This document shows, one piece after another, positions 20,851 through 30,110 of a stretch of DNA of 64,000 nucleotides. Each line of letters opens with the position of its first letter. The stretch's first letter is position 1. The position numbers and the translations under genes were made by a program. The notes beneath the pieces were generated by a model. It saw only the letters and a program-made list of their open reading frames with translations, was not told the origin of the DNA and did no database searches. Source of the stretch: Anniella stebbinsi (taxonomy: Eukaryota; Chordata; Lepidosauria; Squamata; Anniellidae); NCBI GenBank assembly GCA_029215795.1, contig JARDYH010000001.1, forward strand, positions 232,527,654 through 232,591,653, given 5' to 3'.

Positions 20851-23800
20851 TGCAGAAAGGTTATATTTTAGGAACACCAGCTGGAGCTAAGTGGATATGA
20901 GCCTTGTCTGTGCTGGATGCCAGACTGTATTAGCTGCCCATATCCGATTTTCCAGGAATCAGTATTCATCATTCCTGGCATGATTTGATGCTGTGGCAGT
21001 GAGACCAGGATGGCTACTTCAAACTAAGTGGTAAGTGTGTCGTGACATGATCTTCTCTTTCAGCATGCGTGGATGCTGCAGGAGCCTCCGGGAGTTTCAC
21101 TCCCAAGGCAGCAGCAACAATGGCAGTACAACACCCTTTGGAAGCGGATCCCTGTGCCAGCAATACTCACATCCCCATCTGATCCATATGGTTAATTATT
21201 TGCAGGTGCAAGCATGGTAATCCTGGAACATGGTGAGAAGGGTCAGGGGCCCACTTCACTTGCATGAGGACGGGGCCCCATATGGAACATGCGGTTGCTC
21301 ACACTATTGTCGGGTTTTAATTTGCCTTTGCTACAGATGACCCAGGCACTAGGCCCATCACCAACACAGCACATTCCATTGAAATTACACACCAATGCCA
21401 GGGAATCACCTACCTCTACGGGGTGGTCTGAACAAGAACAGGCATTGGTTCTGCAACTGGCTGTGCCAGTAGCAGGTTTTCACCGGTGGCGGATGCCAGC
21501 ACATGGGTGTGGTGTGGCCAGCTGGGCTGGGCCCCACAGCTGCTGCACACCAACTGCTGTGCAGGGGCCATATATCTTGGCCAATGCTGACATAATCCCA
21601 ACTTGAGCAATTTCGACTCCTCTGCACATGCTACCAGAGGAAAGATTAGGTAGGGCGAGTTTAATTATTACTTTTCTTCTCTCTTGTGAACCAAAGCAAG
21701 GGACAGAGTGATGAAAAATTCGAGGTGGTTAGGAGCAAACGTTGCTGGCATATGGGCTAATTGGCTGCCAAGAATCCTGATGTAGGGATGTCTGCAATAG
21801 AATTCACAGAACATGGATGGATCTTGATTAAATATTTTGATATTATATACTGGGTATATATGCAATTTGAGAGTGGGGCCAGACTGGCCCATGGCAAGGC
21901 ATTGCAGATAAAAGCCACCTTTCAACCCTTCCATTTGTGGAAATCTTAAAAGAACAGTATTTGTGGCTGTAGCTTCCGTCTCTGACCAGGCCTGGAATTG
22001 GGGATAGATATCACAGGGGACATATCCCTGCTCAACAGACTCTGCCTAGACTCCTGGGCTGGGCGCTGGACAGGGGATTCAGTTCAACTACTTTAGGGAC
22101 ATTCAGCTCATAAGATTCCTGCACCAGAGCCCAATGCTGGTAACACCACGAATGTTCCATTTGCAGTGGTCAACATACTTATACCAAATGCCACAGATAT
22201 AGAGGATAGTTGTGTCCTGGACAAGATTGATTGGGGGCTCCAAGCCGGAAGGCAGGTTACAATCCCCTCCAGAAGGACACTGCCCAATTGAGAATGAGCC
22301 CCTTCAGTGGACACTGAGGTGGTACCCTCAGCTGGAAGATATTTATTCTTGAGCTAGGTTTTGGAGACAGGCTTTTGAATCCCATTCCCAGGGCTGCACA
22401 TAGTACGATTCATAATATTGAGACATCACTAGGGGCATGGAACGGTAGGTCTATGCAAAAATTGAATAGCTGGCTTGCAATTGGGAATCAGAAAGGACTT
22501 AAATGCTTAGAACTTTCATGTCTTTACAAATGTTTAATCCACATGGCTTCTTCTGGTGCGTCGGACAAGCCATCTTGCCCATTAATACACTATCCTTTCA
22601 CAACCATATAGAAAGGGTGGTTATGTGAGCCTTTTCATGGCCTTCTGCACAGTATCAGGTAAGGCTGCATGTTCCTGGTAGAGGACAACACCTTTGCCAT
22701 CACCCTATCACAAACCCAGATACAAAGTTTAGGAACTGGCTCATCAGGCTTTTGAGACCGCACCAGTGGCACTATTGGAGTCTGGTGGTTTAATGGCAGG
22801 CAGGCTTGGGCGCTTTTCATAGCTCCTAACACCACAGCTGCTGACGTTAAGTCAGGTAGAGAAATTTCTGTCCTTGAGTCTACCAAGCAACTGCAGTGTT
22901 GTGGCCCTCACCTGTACATCATCTTAAACAGTGAAAGGGACAGTGAGCCAGGACCATTTGCGGTCTGAGTTTGGCTCTTGCCTTCAGGTTCAATTACAGG
23001 TGTAGGGTATAACACCGTGGAAATAGGGTTAGGTGCACCCTGCAGTGTTGCACAACAGAATCACCTATTAGTATAGACTAGGCAGCCTTAGCAGTCTTAT
23101 TGACAGGCTATGGGGAGCCTGGACAACAGGATAGAATTCTAAATTGTAGCTACCTCATTCCATACTGATGCCCTCACTGCTTTATTGGGCATGCAGAACT
23201 TTGAATTGGTGATGTCATCTGAGGAGGACAATTCTGGCTGAAGTATTAAGAAGAGGATATTTCGTTCCCTTTGGTTTAGGAAGATTTAGGTTAAAGGCAA
23301 AGACAGACTAGAGAGGCCTTGGTATGAGTGTCCCCTGTCTCCGCTCAATGCCAGATTTGTGCCCAGTGAAAGCAATGGAGGCATTTCCACCAAGGAAGGA
23401 AGCAGAGTGCAGACCTCTATCCTGTCATACTGATGAGGCCTCCTTAATGATATTCCTGTTCTAGGCTGTGGCAAACTGGCTTGTATGTGCTTGTTTAGTG
23501 TACATTTATTTCAGTACACATTATTTCCGTACCAGGGTCGCTTCTATGGTGGCCAGCTGGGCTTTGCATTCTTGAAGAACATGCTGAGAACAGAGGCATT
23601 CCATTCACGTCTTAGAGGGTTGGAATGCAGTTAAGTTTACAATTTTGGTTCTCATGCTGATCGTTTTTTCTTTAGATCGCTTGAATTGCAGAAACTGGTG
23701 CAGGTACTTACCTGAGTGTGGCATGGTTTTCCGGACCAGTTGGAGGGCTGCCCAGTCGGTCTGCAGAATTACAGTTTGGTACCAGCCAGAGTGCCAGCGT

Positions 23801-24136
23801 CCAGTGGTTGGACAGATGCGTCATATTGTGGGAGCACCTCCTGTCCACAGTAGTCCAGCTTGGTCTGGTGCATTGCCCCCCGCAGGTGGAGGAATGATTT
23901 GGTTGGCACATCGCCGCTGGCCGATATGGCGGTCCTGCCTGATTCCCAGAATGGTCTGGATGGAAGGCTGGAATTGAGATTTGGGCTGCTGTGGTCCTGC
24001 CTGATTCCCAGAATGGTCTGGATGGAAGGTGAGAAACTGCGGGCCCTGTATGGGCTGCCAGAAGTTGAATAGGCTTTTAGATATCAAAGACAAGGGAGCT
24101 TATTTCCAGTGGCGTGCGGCCCTACCCCCACCACAG
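20851..24136 (+). pseudogene. Degenerate body of the Ngaro-like element
   Basis: No intact reading frame remains. Frames up to about 110 codons are present, none with a convincing domain. A 37-bp direct duplication (GGTCCTGCCTGATTCCCAGA...) lies at 23931-23967 and 23993-24029. Frames near 22640-22950 and 23640-23840 are possible recombinase remnants, but I see no unbroken catalytic motif. A reverse transcriptase would be expected in this interval and was not found by eye. Confidence 0.5.
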
Positions 24137-24366
24137 GTGTTGTTACTCCATTTGGGAGGAAACGATCTGGGGATGTTAAAGGGCAAGGCTTTGGTCCTAC
24201 AAGTCTTTCGCAGTCTGTGATCACATGGTGATTTGAGTATTAAACACCCAACAATTCAAGAGCGTGGAGGGAGCTATATAGGCCGGATGGGGTCCACCTG
24301 TCAGACCTCGGCAATGATGTTTTCTTGATGGATTTGCAGAAGGGTCTGCGAGAGGTCATTCTGGCA
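24137..24366 (+). pseudogene. SGNH/GDSL-type hydrolase remnant in the Ngaro-like element
   Basis: Two SGNH-family motifs are legible in order on the plus strand. VLLLHLGGNDLGMLKGKALV (24137-24196) contains the GxND block III motif. RPDGVHLSDLGNDVFL (from 24280), preceded by AWRELY, contains the DxxH block V motif. The two are in different frames with a stop and an apparent deletion between them, so the gene is broken. Block I (GDS-like) was not found. SGNH-type domains are, to my knowledge, reported in some Ngaro elements and in CR1 ORF1; their role there is unclear. Confidence 0.72.
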
Positions 24367-24409
24367 GATGGGGGGGTTGCGACAAAGCATAAGGCATGTC
24401 GCACCCGGT

Positions 24410-24824
24410 GGCTGTTAGGTGCGGGCATCTTCACCTTGGAGAGCGTTGGTGAGCATTCTAAGGCACCTAATGGTGATTGGTAATGCCTGAGGCTCATCAC
24501 CTGCGAGTCTTGCAGCTCAGGTAGTGAGATAAGGGTTACCATTGGGGCTAACCCTCCTCACCCACTTGGAGTCTTGAGGCACGTGCTGGGGTGACACCGG
24601 AAAGCCTCCCACCCCAGAAGGGGGAGCCAGGGAGTGCCGAAGTTGTACGACACCCCCTGGCCAAGAATGACTTGCCCTATACCGCTTACAATGGTTCTTG
24701 ACCATGCGTAGATTGGAGATGCCCGCTTCGGTTACCGTTCTGCAATTCATCAATAAATGTGGCCCTGTTTAAACCCAAACTTTGTGTCTGCCTCGTTATT
24801 TCCTTCACTCCACTTTCCCACAAA
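24410..24824 (+). repeat. Split direct repeat B1 of the Ngaro-like element
   Basis: 415 bp, matched without indels to B2 at a fixed offset of 789 bp. I count about 14 differences (about 3%). It contains AATAAA at 24752-24757. Confidence 0.92.
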
Positions 24825-25012
24825 CGCCATACCCCGAGCCCGGCCCAGCCTGGGCACGGTGTGGCTGTTGTGGGGGGGAGGTGCAGGAGGATGAGGTGTG
24901 GAGGAATGCCATTGGCGGCCTCCTTTCACGCCACAGGGGGAGGGGAGGGGAGGGGGAGGGGAGCCTATATTACGGCTCCACCTCCCTTCCCCACTCTTTG
25001 CAAATCGCGGCT
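24825..25012 (+). repeat. Split direct repeat A2 of the Ngaro-like element
   Basis: 188 bp matching A1 (168 bp) with indels and visibly more substitutions than the B pair. It contains a G-rich run at about 24936-24964 and a TATATTACG site. Confidence 0.85.
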
Positions 25013-25198
25013 CCCCTCCCTCCCTGCCCTGTAGACAGCATGGGAACGAAAATGCCGGTTGTCCTTAGGAAGCCAAGTAGGATTTTTTTGCTCATAATCT
25101 TTCATTGGTTATGAGTTTTTTCGCCTACTTCATACTGTAAGACAGCGAGGGAGTATTAAATAGGAGTTAGGTTGTTCAATTAAGTAGGTCACATTTAA
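25013..25198. other. Spacer between A2 and B2
   Basis: Not found in the A1 flank. It contains an imperfect hairpin, AAGTAGGATTTTTTTGCTCA facing TTATGAGTTTTTTCGCCTAC (about 25072-25130). It could be a remnant of the element's circle-junction region or a later insertion. Confidence 0.45.
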
Positions 25199-25613
25199 GG
25201 CTGTTAGGTGTGGGCATCTTCACCTTGGAGAGCGTTGGTGAGCATTCTAAGGCACCTAATGGTGATTGGTAATGCCTGAGGCTCATCACCTGCGAGTCTT
25301 GCGGCCCAGGTGGTGAGATAAGGATTACCCTTGGGGCTAACCCTCCTCACCCACTTGGAGTCTTGAGGCACGTGCTGGGGTGACACCGCAAAGCCTCCCA
25401 CCCCAGAAGGGGGAGCCAGGGAGTGCCGAAGTTGTACGACACCTCCTGGCCAAGAATGACTCGCCCTATACCGCTTACAATGGTTCTTGACCATGCGTAG
25501 ATTGGAGATGCCCGCTTAGGTTACCCTTCTGCAATTCATCAATAAATGTGGCCCTGTTTAAACCCAAACTTTGTGTCTGCCTCGTTATTTCCTGTGCTCC
25601 ACTTTCCCACAAA
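25199..25613 (+). repeat. Split direct repeat B2 of the Ngaro-like element
   Basis: 415 bp, about 97% identical to B1, with AATAAA at 25541-25546. It ends in CCACTTTCCCACAAA, after which the sequence returns to the split host element. Confidence 0.92.
25541..25546 (+). promoter_or_regulatory. Polyadenylation signal in B2
   Basis: AATAAA in the last repeat of the element, about 70 bp before its end; B1 has the same at 24752-24757. It is the expected place for 3' end formation of the element's transcript. Confidence 0.45.
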
Positions 25614-25780
25614 TGGTTAGTGAGAGTGTTTAAACTGTTATGGTTAAGAAAGGTTCACATGACATGGTTAAGAAAGGTTCACATGACATGCTAAGTCATG
25701 GTTCACACAACACACTAAGCAATAATGTTTAGTTCAAAATGCTTAACCACCGTGGCTTAGCGCATGTTGTCCTAGCAGGG
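25614..25780. mobile_element. Right half of the miniature element split by the Ngaro-like insertion
   Basis: TGGTTAGTGAGAGTGTTTAA continues the family sequence from where 17926 stops. It ends with CGCATGTTGTCCTAGCAGGG, the opposite terminal repeat. An internal 25-bp tandem duplication (GGTTAAGAAAGGTTCACATG) is present. Confidence 0.75.
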
Positions 25781-25835
25781 TTTTTGAGAGCTGATAATGG
25801 AAAGTTAGCATAATCCAGTATTTTAACCATTCTCC

Positions 25836-26185
25836 TAGCCTATAGCAACCTGCCCTCACACTCTAAATTGCCATACATGGGGGAGGAGGAAGGCATAACA
25901 GGCTGACATCCTATTCCTGGGTCAGTGAGATGCCTATCCAACATAATATCTATCTCATCCAGATTTAATTTTAGTTTGTTCACCTTGATCCAGTCTAGCA
26001 CAGATTCCAGACATGGAATCGGAACCTCCTTGGCCTTCCCATAGAGCTGGGTATCGTCAACATATTGATGAAAAGCATCTCCCCGTTCCCAGATGATGAT
26101 CCTTCCCAGTGGTTTCTTGCAAATGTCGTAAAGCATAGAGGACAAAATCAGACTGCACAATCTTTTCCCCTTCAAGAACTGGACA
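25836..26185 (-). pseudogene. L2-type LINE reverse-transcriptase fragment
   Basis: On the minus strand about 111 codons read through. They include LSSMLYDICKKPLGRIII, then the RT catalytic box YVDDTQLY, and VLDWIKVNKLKLNLDE. This is the palm region with the YxDD motif and the following thumb-side block of L2/CR1-type RTs; the usual L2 box is YADDTQLY. Both ends are truncated, so it is an immobile relic. Confidence 0.85.
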
Positions 26186-27570
26186 CTGTCAAATTTCAGA
26201 CTAAGAAGGAATTATTAATTACAGGGGTGAACAAAAATACCAATGGAGCAGCCTGAAGAACAACATACCACTGAGCTAAAGCCAGTCTAATTCAATTTAA
26301 TTGTTCTTAGCAGTGTCATGACTGTTTGGTTTTAAATGTCTACAATGCATGCAACAAATTAAAGAAAGATTTCTCATATTTCAAGCAATGATAATCTGAT
26401 CTATATTCTAGGAAGCATGAGGAGGAAGTCTACGTTTGTTAGATGTCCAATCCTATTTCCACATTAAGGAAAGTGGCAGAAGCTTGCTGTAGTGTTTAAT
26501 TTTAAACATTTTTAACATTCTGTTTCAGAATGTCTAAATCATCTTTGCTTTAAAAATCCAAAACCCTCCAGATGTACATTGTGCCTTTTATGATGTTAAT
26601 CCAAAACATGTTAATCCAAAACATCATAAAGTATTGACAATTAAAAGCAAATCTCATGAAACCAAGCAACAACAACCCAGCAGTGTCAATAACATGGCTA
26701 AAACACCCGTTGCAATGAGATGTTATGGAGTCATTGACTTTCAAGCCTGTCTAAAAGTTATAATATTTGGATCTAAAAGTTATAACAGTTTTGAATGCTG
26801 TTACTCCTAATACCAGGTACTCAAAGAACAAAAAAAAGAATTCTGAATATGCTCATTGTCATAGGTGCTCTTTTCATTATTTTCTCCTACAGTCTGGGGC
26901 TGAAACCTACCATTTAAAGGAAATTCTGAGAATTGAATTAATTTCAGGTTGCAGGAGTACATTTCTTTCTTTTTTTAAAATGCTCCCCTCTCCTGTTGGC
27001 AACTTTGAGTACCCTTCCCTCTTCTTGACTTCCCTGAGAGACACCAAAGGTTTTCAGGCTTCCAGAATTTTTGAGATGACTGGATGTGAAACAGCCTAAA
27101 CATCTGAGACTTTTTCTGTCCCTCACACTTAACTATAAAGGACTGCAGTGTTCTACTGGAAGTTATCTATACAGCGCTGCTTAATAAATGATGTGTTCAT
27201 GATCTTTTAACATCAGTAACAATTTGTTAGCCATAATACACTGTATAAGAGAGCAACTAGGAAGCTATCTGAACCATTTTAAAACTTAAATTACCCACCA
27301 TAAAGTGCAGAATAAAATCATAAAGACTTTCTTGTAATACAAAATTCATGGAGACAAAACTCTAATTTCCTGATGGATATATGATATTAATGTAACGGAT
27401 ACCTCAGTGTAGTTAAATTGCATTAAACGGTTATTAATGCTTGAATAAACTTCAAGGAAGTGGGCACTGGTTGAAATGGGATAATATTTTGTTCTGCTAA
27501 ATTATACGTTAATTGGTATTTCCTCTCTTGTAAAAGGACCTAAAGGGCTTAATAAAATATGTGCCAGAAA

Positions 27571-27605
<35 letters not shown>

Positions 27606-27954
27606 CTTTCCTTCTTTTGCTTGGGATGCTAAGTCAAGAGTTTAACGGGAAACATTTCAAACCTTTCCCAGAAAATTCATCAGAATTCATTACAAAATGG
27701 GTCACAGGGACTCCCAAAAGCAAACGATCAATGCTCTCAGTTGTCTAGAAGGTTGACAGACATAGCCATGTGCTCAAGAAATTTACAAGTGCACATAGCC
27801 ACTCAGTCTGAACAGCAGTGAAAGTCACTTCCTGGGCATATTGGGCCTTGCCAAAATGTGACTGACACAGAGTTTTATAGAGAATGTATATTTCATGCAG
27901 TCATTTCAGCACATAGCAAACATGGGAAAGCTTTGGGTTGTTTCCAGTGTTAGT
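26186..27954. other. Unannotated AT-rich sequence with a CT repeat
   Basis: (CT)n lies at 27571-27602. The rest is repeat-poor and unrecognised, and could hold conserved non-coding DNA. Confidence 0.45.
27571..27602. repeat. (CT)n microsatellite
   Basis: About 15 CT units, followed by a pyrimidine-rich TTTTCTTTCCTTC stretch. Confidence 0.95.
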
Positions 27955-28118
27955 CCTATTATAGACAGACCCATTGAAATGAATTTGTTCCTTCCTTCGT
28001 TACATGTTTTTAATAATGTATTCGTTTTTATTTGTTTTTAATGTTTTATTTATTTTATGGTCCTTGTATATATACTCATTGTTGTTCCCCGCCTTGATCT
28101 AGAGGCAGGTTAGAAATA
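27955..28118 (+). mobile_element. L2-type LINE 3' end
   Basis: Same 3' UTR as 1850-2025: a TTTATGGTCCTTGTATATAT block, then CCCCGCCTTGATCTAGAGGC, then GGTTAGAAATAAATTATTA. It runs directly into the TTA repeat. Confidence 0.7.
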
Positions 28119-28119
28119 A

Positions 28120-28166
<47 letters not shown>
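28112..28166. repeat. (TTA)n microsatellite between two L2 tails
   Basis: About 17 TTA/ATT units shared by the tail of the plus-strand L2 on its left and of the minus-strand L2 on its right. Confidence 0.95.
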
Positions 28167-28460
28167 CTATACTGTCCAATAGCCAAAACTCTCTGGGTGG
28201 TTCACAATAGGAAAAAGCATAATATGAAATTTTATTGTACATAAACATAAAACACTGTGAAACAGTTAAAAACAATTAATAAAAGTACCATAATAAAAAT
28301 CAACATTGAAAAGCCCTGTCAAATGCCTGCGAGTAGAGGAAAGACTTAACTGGTGCCAAAATTATGATGATGTTGATGCAGGGGACCTCACTGGGGAGAA
28401 CATTCCACAATTGGGGTCACCACCAAGAAGGACCTCTCCCAGGGATTGGTGAACTCTTGT
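28167..28460 (-). mobile_element. L2-type LINE 3' end, opposite orientation
   Basis: CAATAGCCAAAACTCTCTGG, then GTGGTTCACAATAGG, then an A-rich UTR and GGGGAGAACATTCCACAATT, is the complement of an L2 3' end as at 59265-59697. It is 5' truncated. Confidence 0.75.
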
Positions 28461-28481
28461 GGAGCCTGGGCTGTGTGAACC

Positions 28482-28880
28482 TTTGCTGAGTGCTCAAGAG
28501 GCTGTGCGAGCCTCACAAGCCCTCAGCAAAGCACGCTTCCTGGGGCTTCCAGAGAGTGTGCAAAACCTTTGGCCATGCCATTAGCAGAGCCAGGGTAATT
28601 GTGCACTTTCTGGAGGTCCCAGAAAGCGTATTTTGCCATCCCCCCAGTGCTAATCGGGGCCTTAAAGGCTCTCTAAATGTAAGGTAGCCTTGCATTAAGA
28701 GGGCCTTTAAGGAAGGCCCTGATTGGCAGGGGGGGGGGCAAGAGACAAATACACCATCTCCCCAATGTTGGCAGCCATTAACGCAGCTTGGGAAAAGGGG
28801 GAAAGGGCTGCCATGACCTGGAAGCCAAGGTGGACCTGCACCCGAGCACTCTTGAAGGCTTTGGAGCACTTGGGTGCAGT
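28482..28880. repeat. Cluster of four consecutive hairpins
   Basis: Hairpin 1 is at 28482-28531 (CTTTGCTGAG facing CTCAGCAAAG). Hairpin 2 is at 28532-28635 (CACGCTTCCTGGGG facing GGTCCCAGAAAGCGT). Hairpin 3 is at 28633-28742 (TTGCCATCCCCCC and GGGGCCTTAAAGG facing their complements). Hairpin 4 is at 28836-28880 (CTGCACCCGAGCAC facing GAGCACTTGGGTGCAG). The stretch is GC-richer than its surroundings. It is probably an unrecognised foldback element, though no flanking duplication was found. Confidence 0.65.
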
Positions 28881-29909
28881 CGCCTCCTAGCGCCAGGCAG
28901 GTTTCCGCTGCCCTCACAGGCTCAGGTGGATTTTCACAGCAATGTAGTTGCCATCCTTCAAATCTCCTTTGGAGGAGCATTCAGACAAGGTCCTCAGATG
29001 TTGATCATAGTGTACAGGTAAGTTCACACTGAGTCACTTAAGTTGAATGGAACTTAAGTTAGACTAATCTTGGATACAACTATTAGGCCTCCCCGCAGCA
29101 GTGGCAGAGCATGAAAACACTGTTACAAAAGATGCTGGGAGGAAAGTCTTGTACAACCAATGCTTGCACAAAATTCAAGGTTTATACCCCAGCATCCTTT
29201 CTAACAGTAAAAGACACTCCCAGGTACCCCTCTTTTTTTGCTGTTTGATCCATTGATGCTCTTAAAAATATTTCTGCCCCAAGGAATTGTTTGAGTTACT
29301 TGGCTGCCCTCCAGTCAGATCTAAAATTGCTACTGAATTTCACATAGAATGATATTCCAAACCTAGTTTGGACATTCCCATTAAGAGAAACCTTCTTTGG
29401 ATTTACAAGGGGAACAACACACATTTCAGCAGAATAGCAATAATTTCCCGCAAAGGCAGTGTATCCGTCTATCTAAAGTGAACCCACTGCTCACGCTCAG
29501 GTGTAACATCTCATGAATCATTTTCTGTAGAGATTTCAAATGGGAACGAACCCTTTAAAGCAGTGAGTGTAGACACACCCCTAGAAAGGCTTTAAAAGTG
29601 CAAAGGGCTTCAAGTTCTAAAGCAACAACACAGCACTTTCCACTGAGCAGTTCCCAGGTATATGCTAATTTATTGCTGCTGGTTATTATTAGGAAACCAA
29701 TCACAGGAGAAGGTCTCTGTTCTCTTTCATGCTGCATCATTAGGTACAGAAGAAGGGAAATTACAATTGACAAAAGTTGTGACCCTCCAGTTTCACTTCT
29801 GTTTTTTTAAGAGCACTTTCATGTGTTTTCCTTGGAGGGGGAAATTGAAGTATTTTTTTCATCCCAATCAAAGCTCAGGTTACCACTAATGTAAATGCAT
29901 TTTTCCATT
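28881..29909. other. Unannotated sequence
   Basis: No gene or repeat family recognised up to the target duplication of the next element. Confidence 0.45.
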
Positions 29910-29917
29910 ATAGCAAG
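29910..29917. repeat. 8-bp target-site duplication, left copy (with 33092-33099)
   Basis: ATAGCAAG occurs exactly on both sides of the 29918-33091 element. This fixes its boundaries and supports hAT-type transposition. Confidence 0.92.
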
Positions 29918-30110
29918 TAGGGGTGTGCATCGGATCGGATCCGATCCACGATCCGAATCCGATCCGACCCAAAATCGGGAAAATCCGATCCGATCCGATC
30001 CGATCCGACCAACCTCCGATCCGATCCGATCCGATCCGATGAGGTCCGATCCGGATCGGACGCCATTTTGAATGCTTTTTCCCATAGCCAAGTATTGTTT
30101 TACAAAAACG

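Larger units (their letters stand above)
17927..25613 (+). mobile_element. Ngaro-like (tyrosine-recombinase type) retrotransposon, degenerate, 7.7 kb
   Basis: Arranged A1 (17927-18094), body, B1 (24410-24824), A2 (24825-25012), a 186-bp spacer, B2 (25199-25613). Split direct repeats of this form characterise Ngaro/PAT-type DIRS retrotransposons, which integrate by tyrosine recombinase without target duplications. That fits here: only AAA is shared at the junctions. The 3' part of the body encodes remnants of an SGNH hydrolase. I did not find clear reverse-transcriptase motifs. Weak stretches near 22790-22950 (ALFIAPNTTAADVK) and 23705-23720 could be recombinase remnants, but I would not rely on them. 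The body is full of stops and interrupted by a SINE and a CR1. Confidence 0.78.

Noticed and set aside
18095..24136. Clear reverse transcriptase or tyrosine recombinase domain
   Set aside because: I looked for YxDD-type and HxxR/Y-type motifs and found only weak, frame-broken resemblances; they are not claimed as features.
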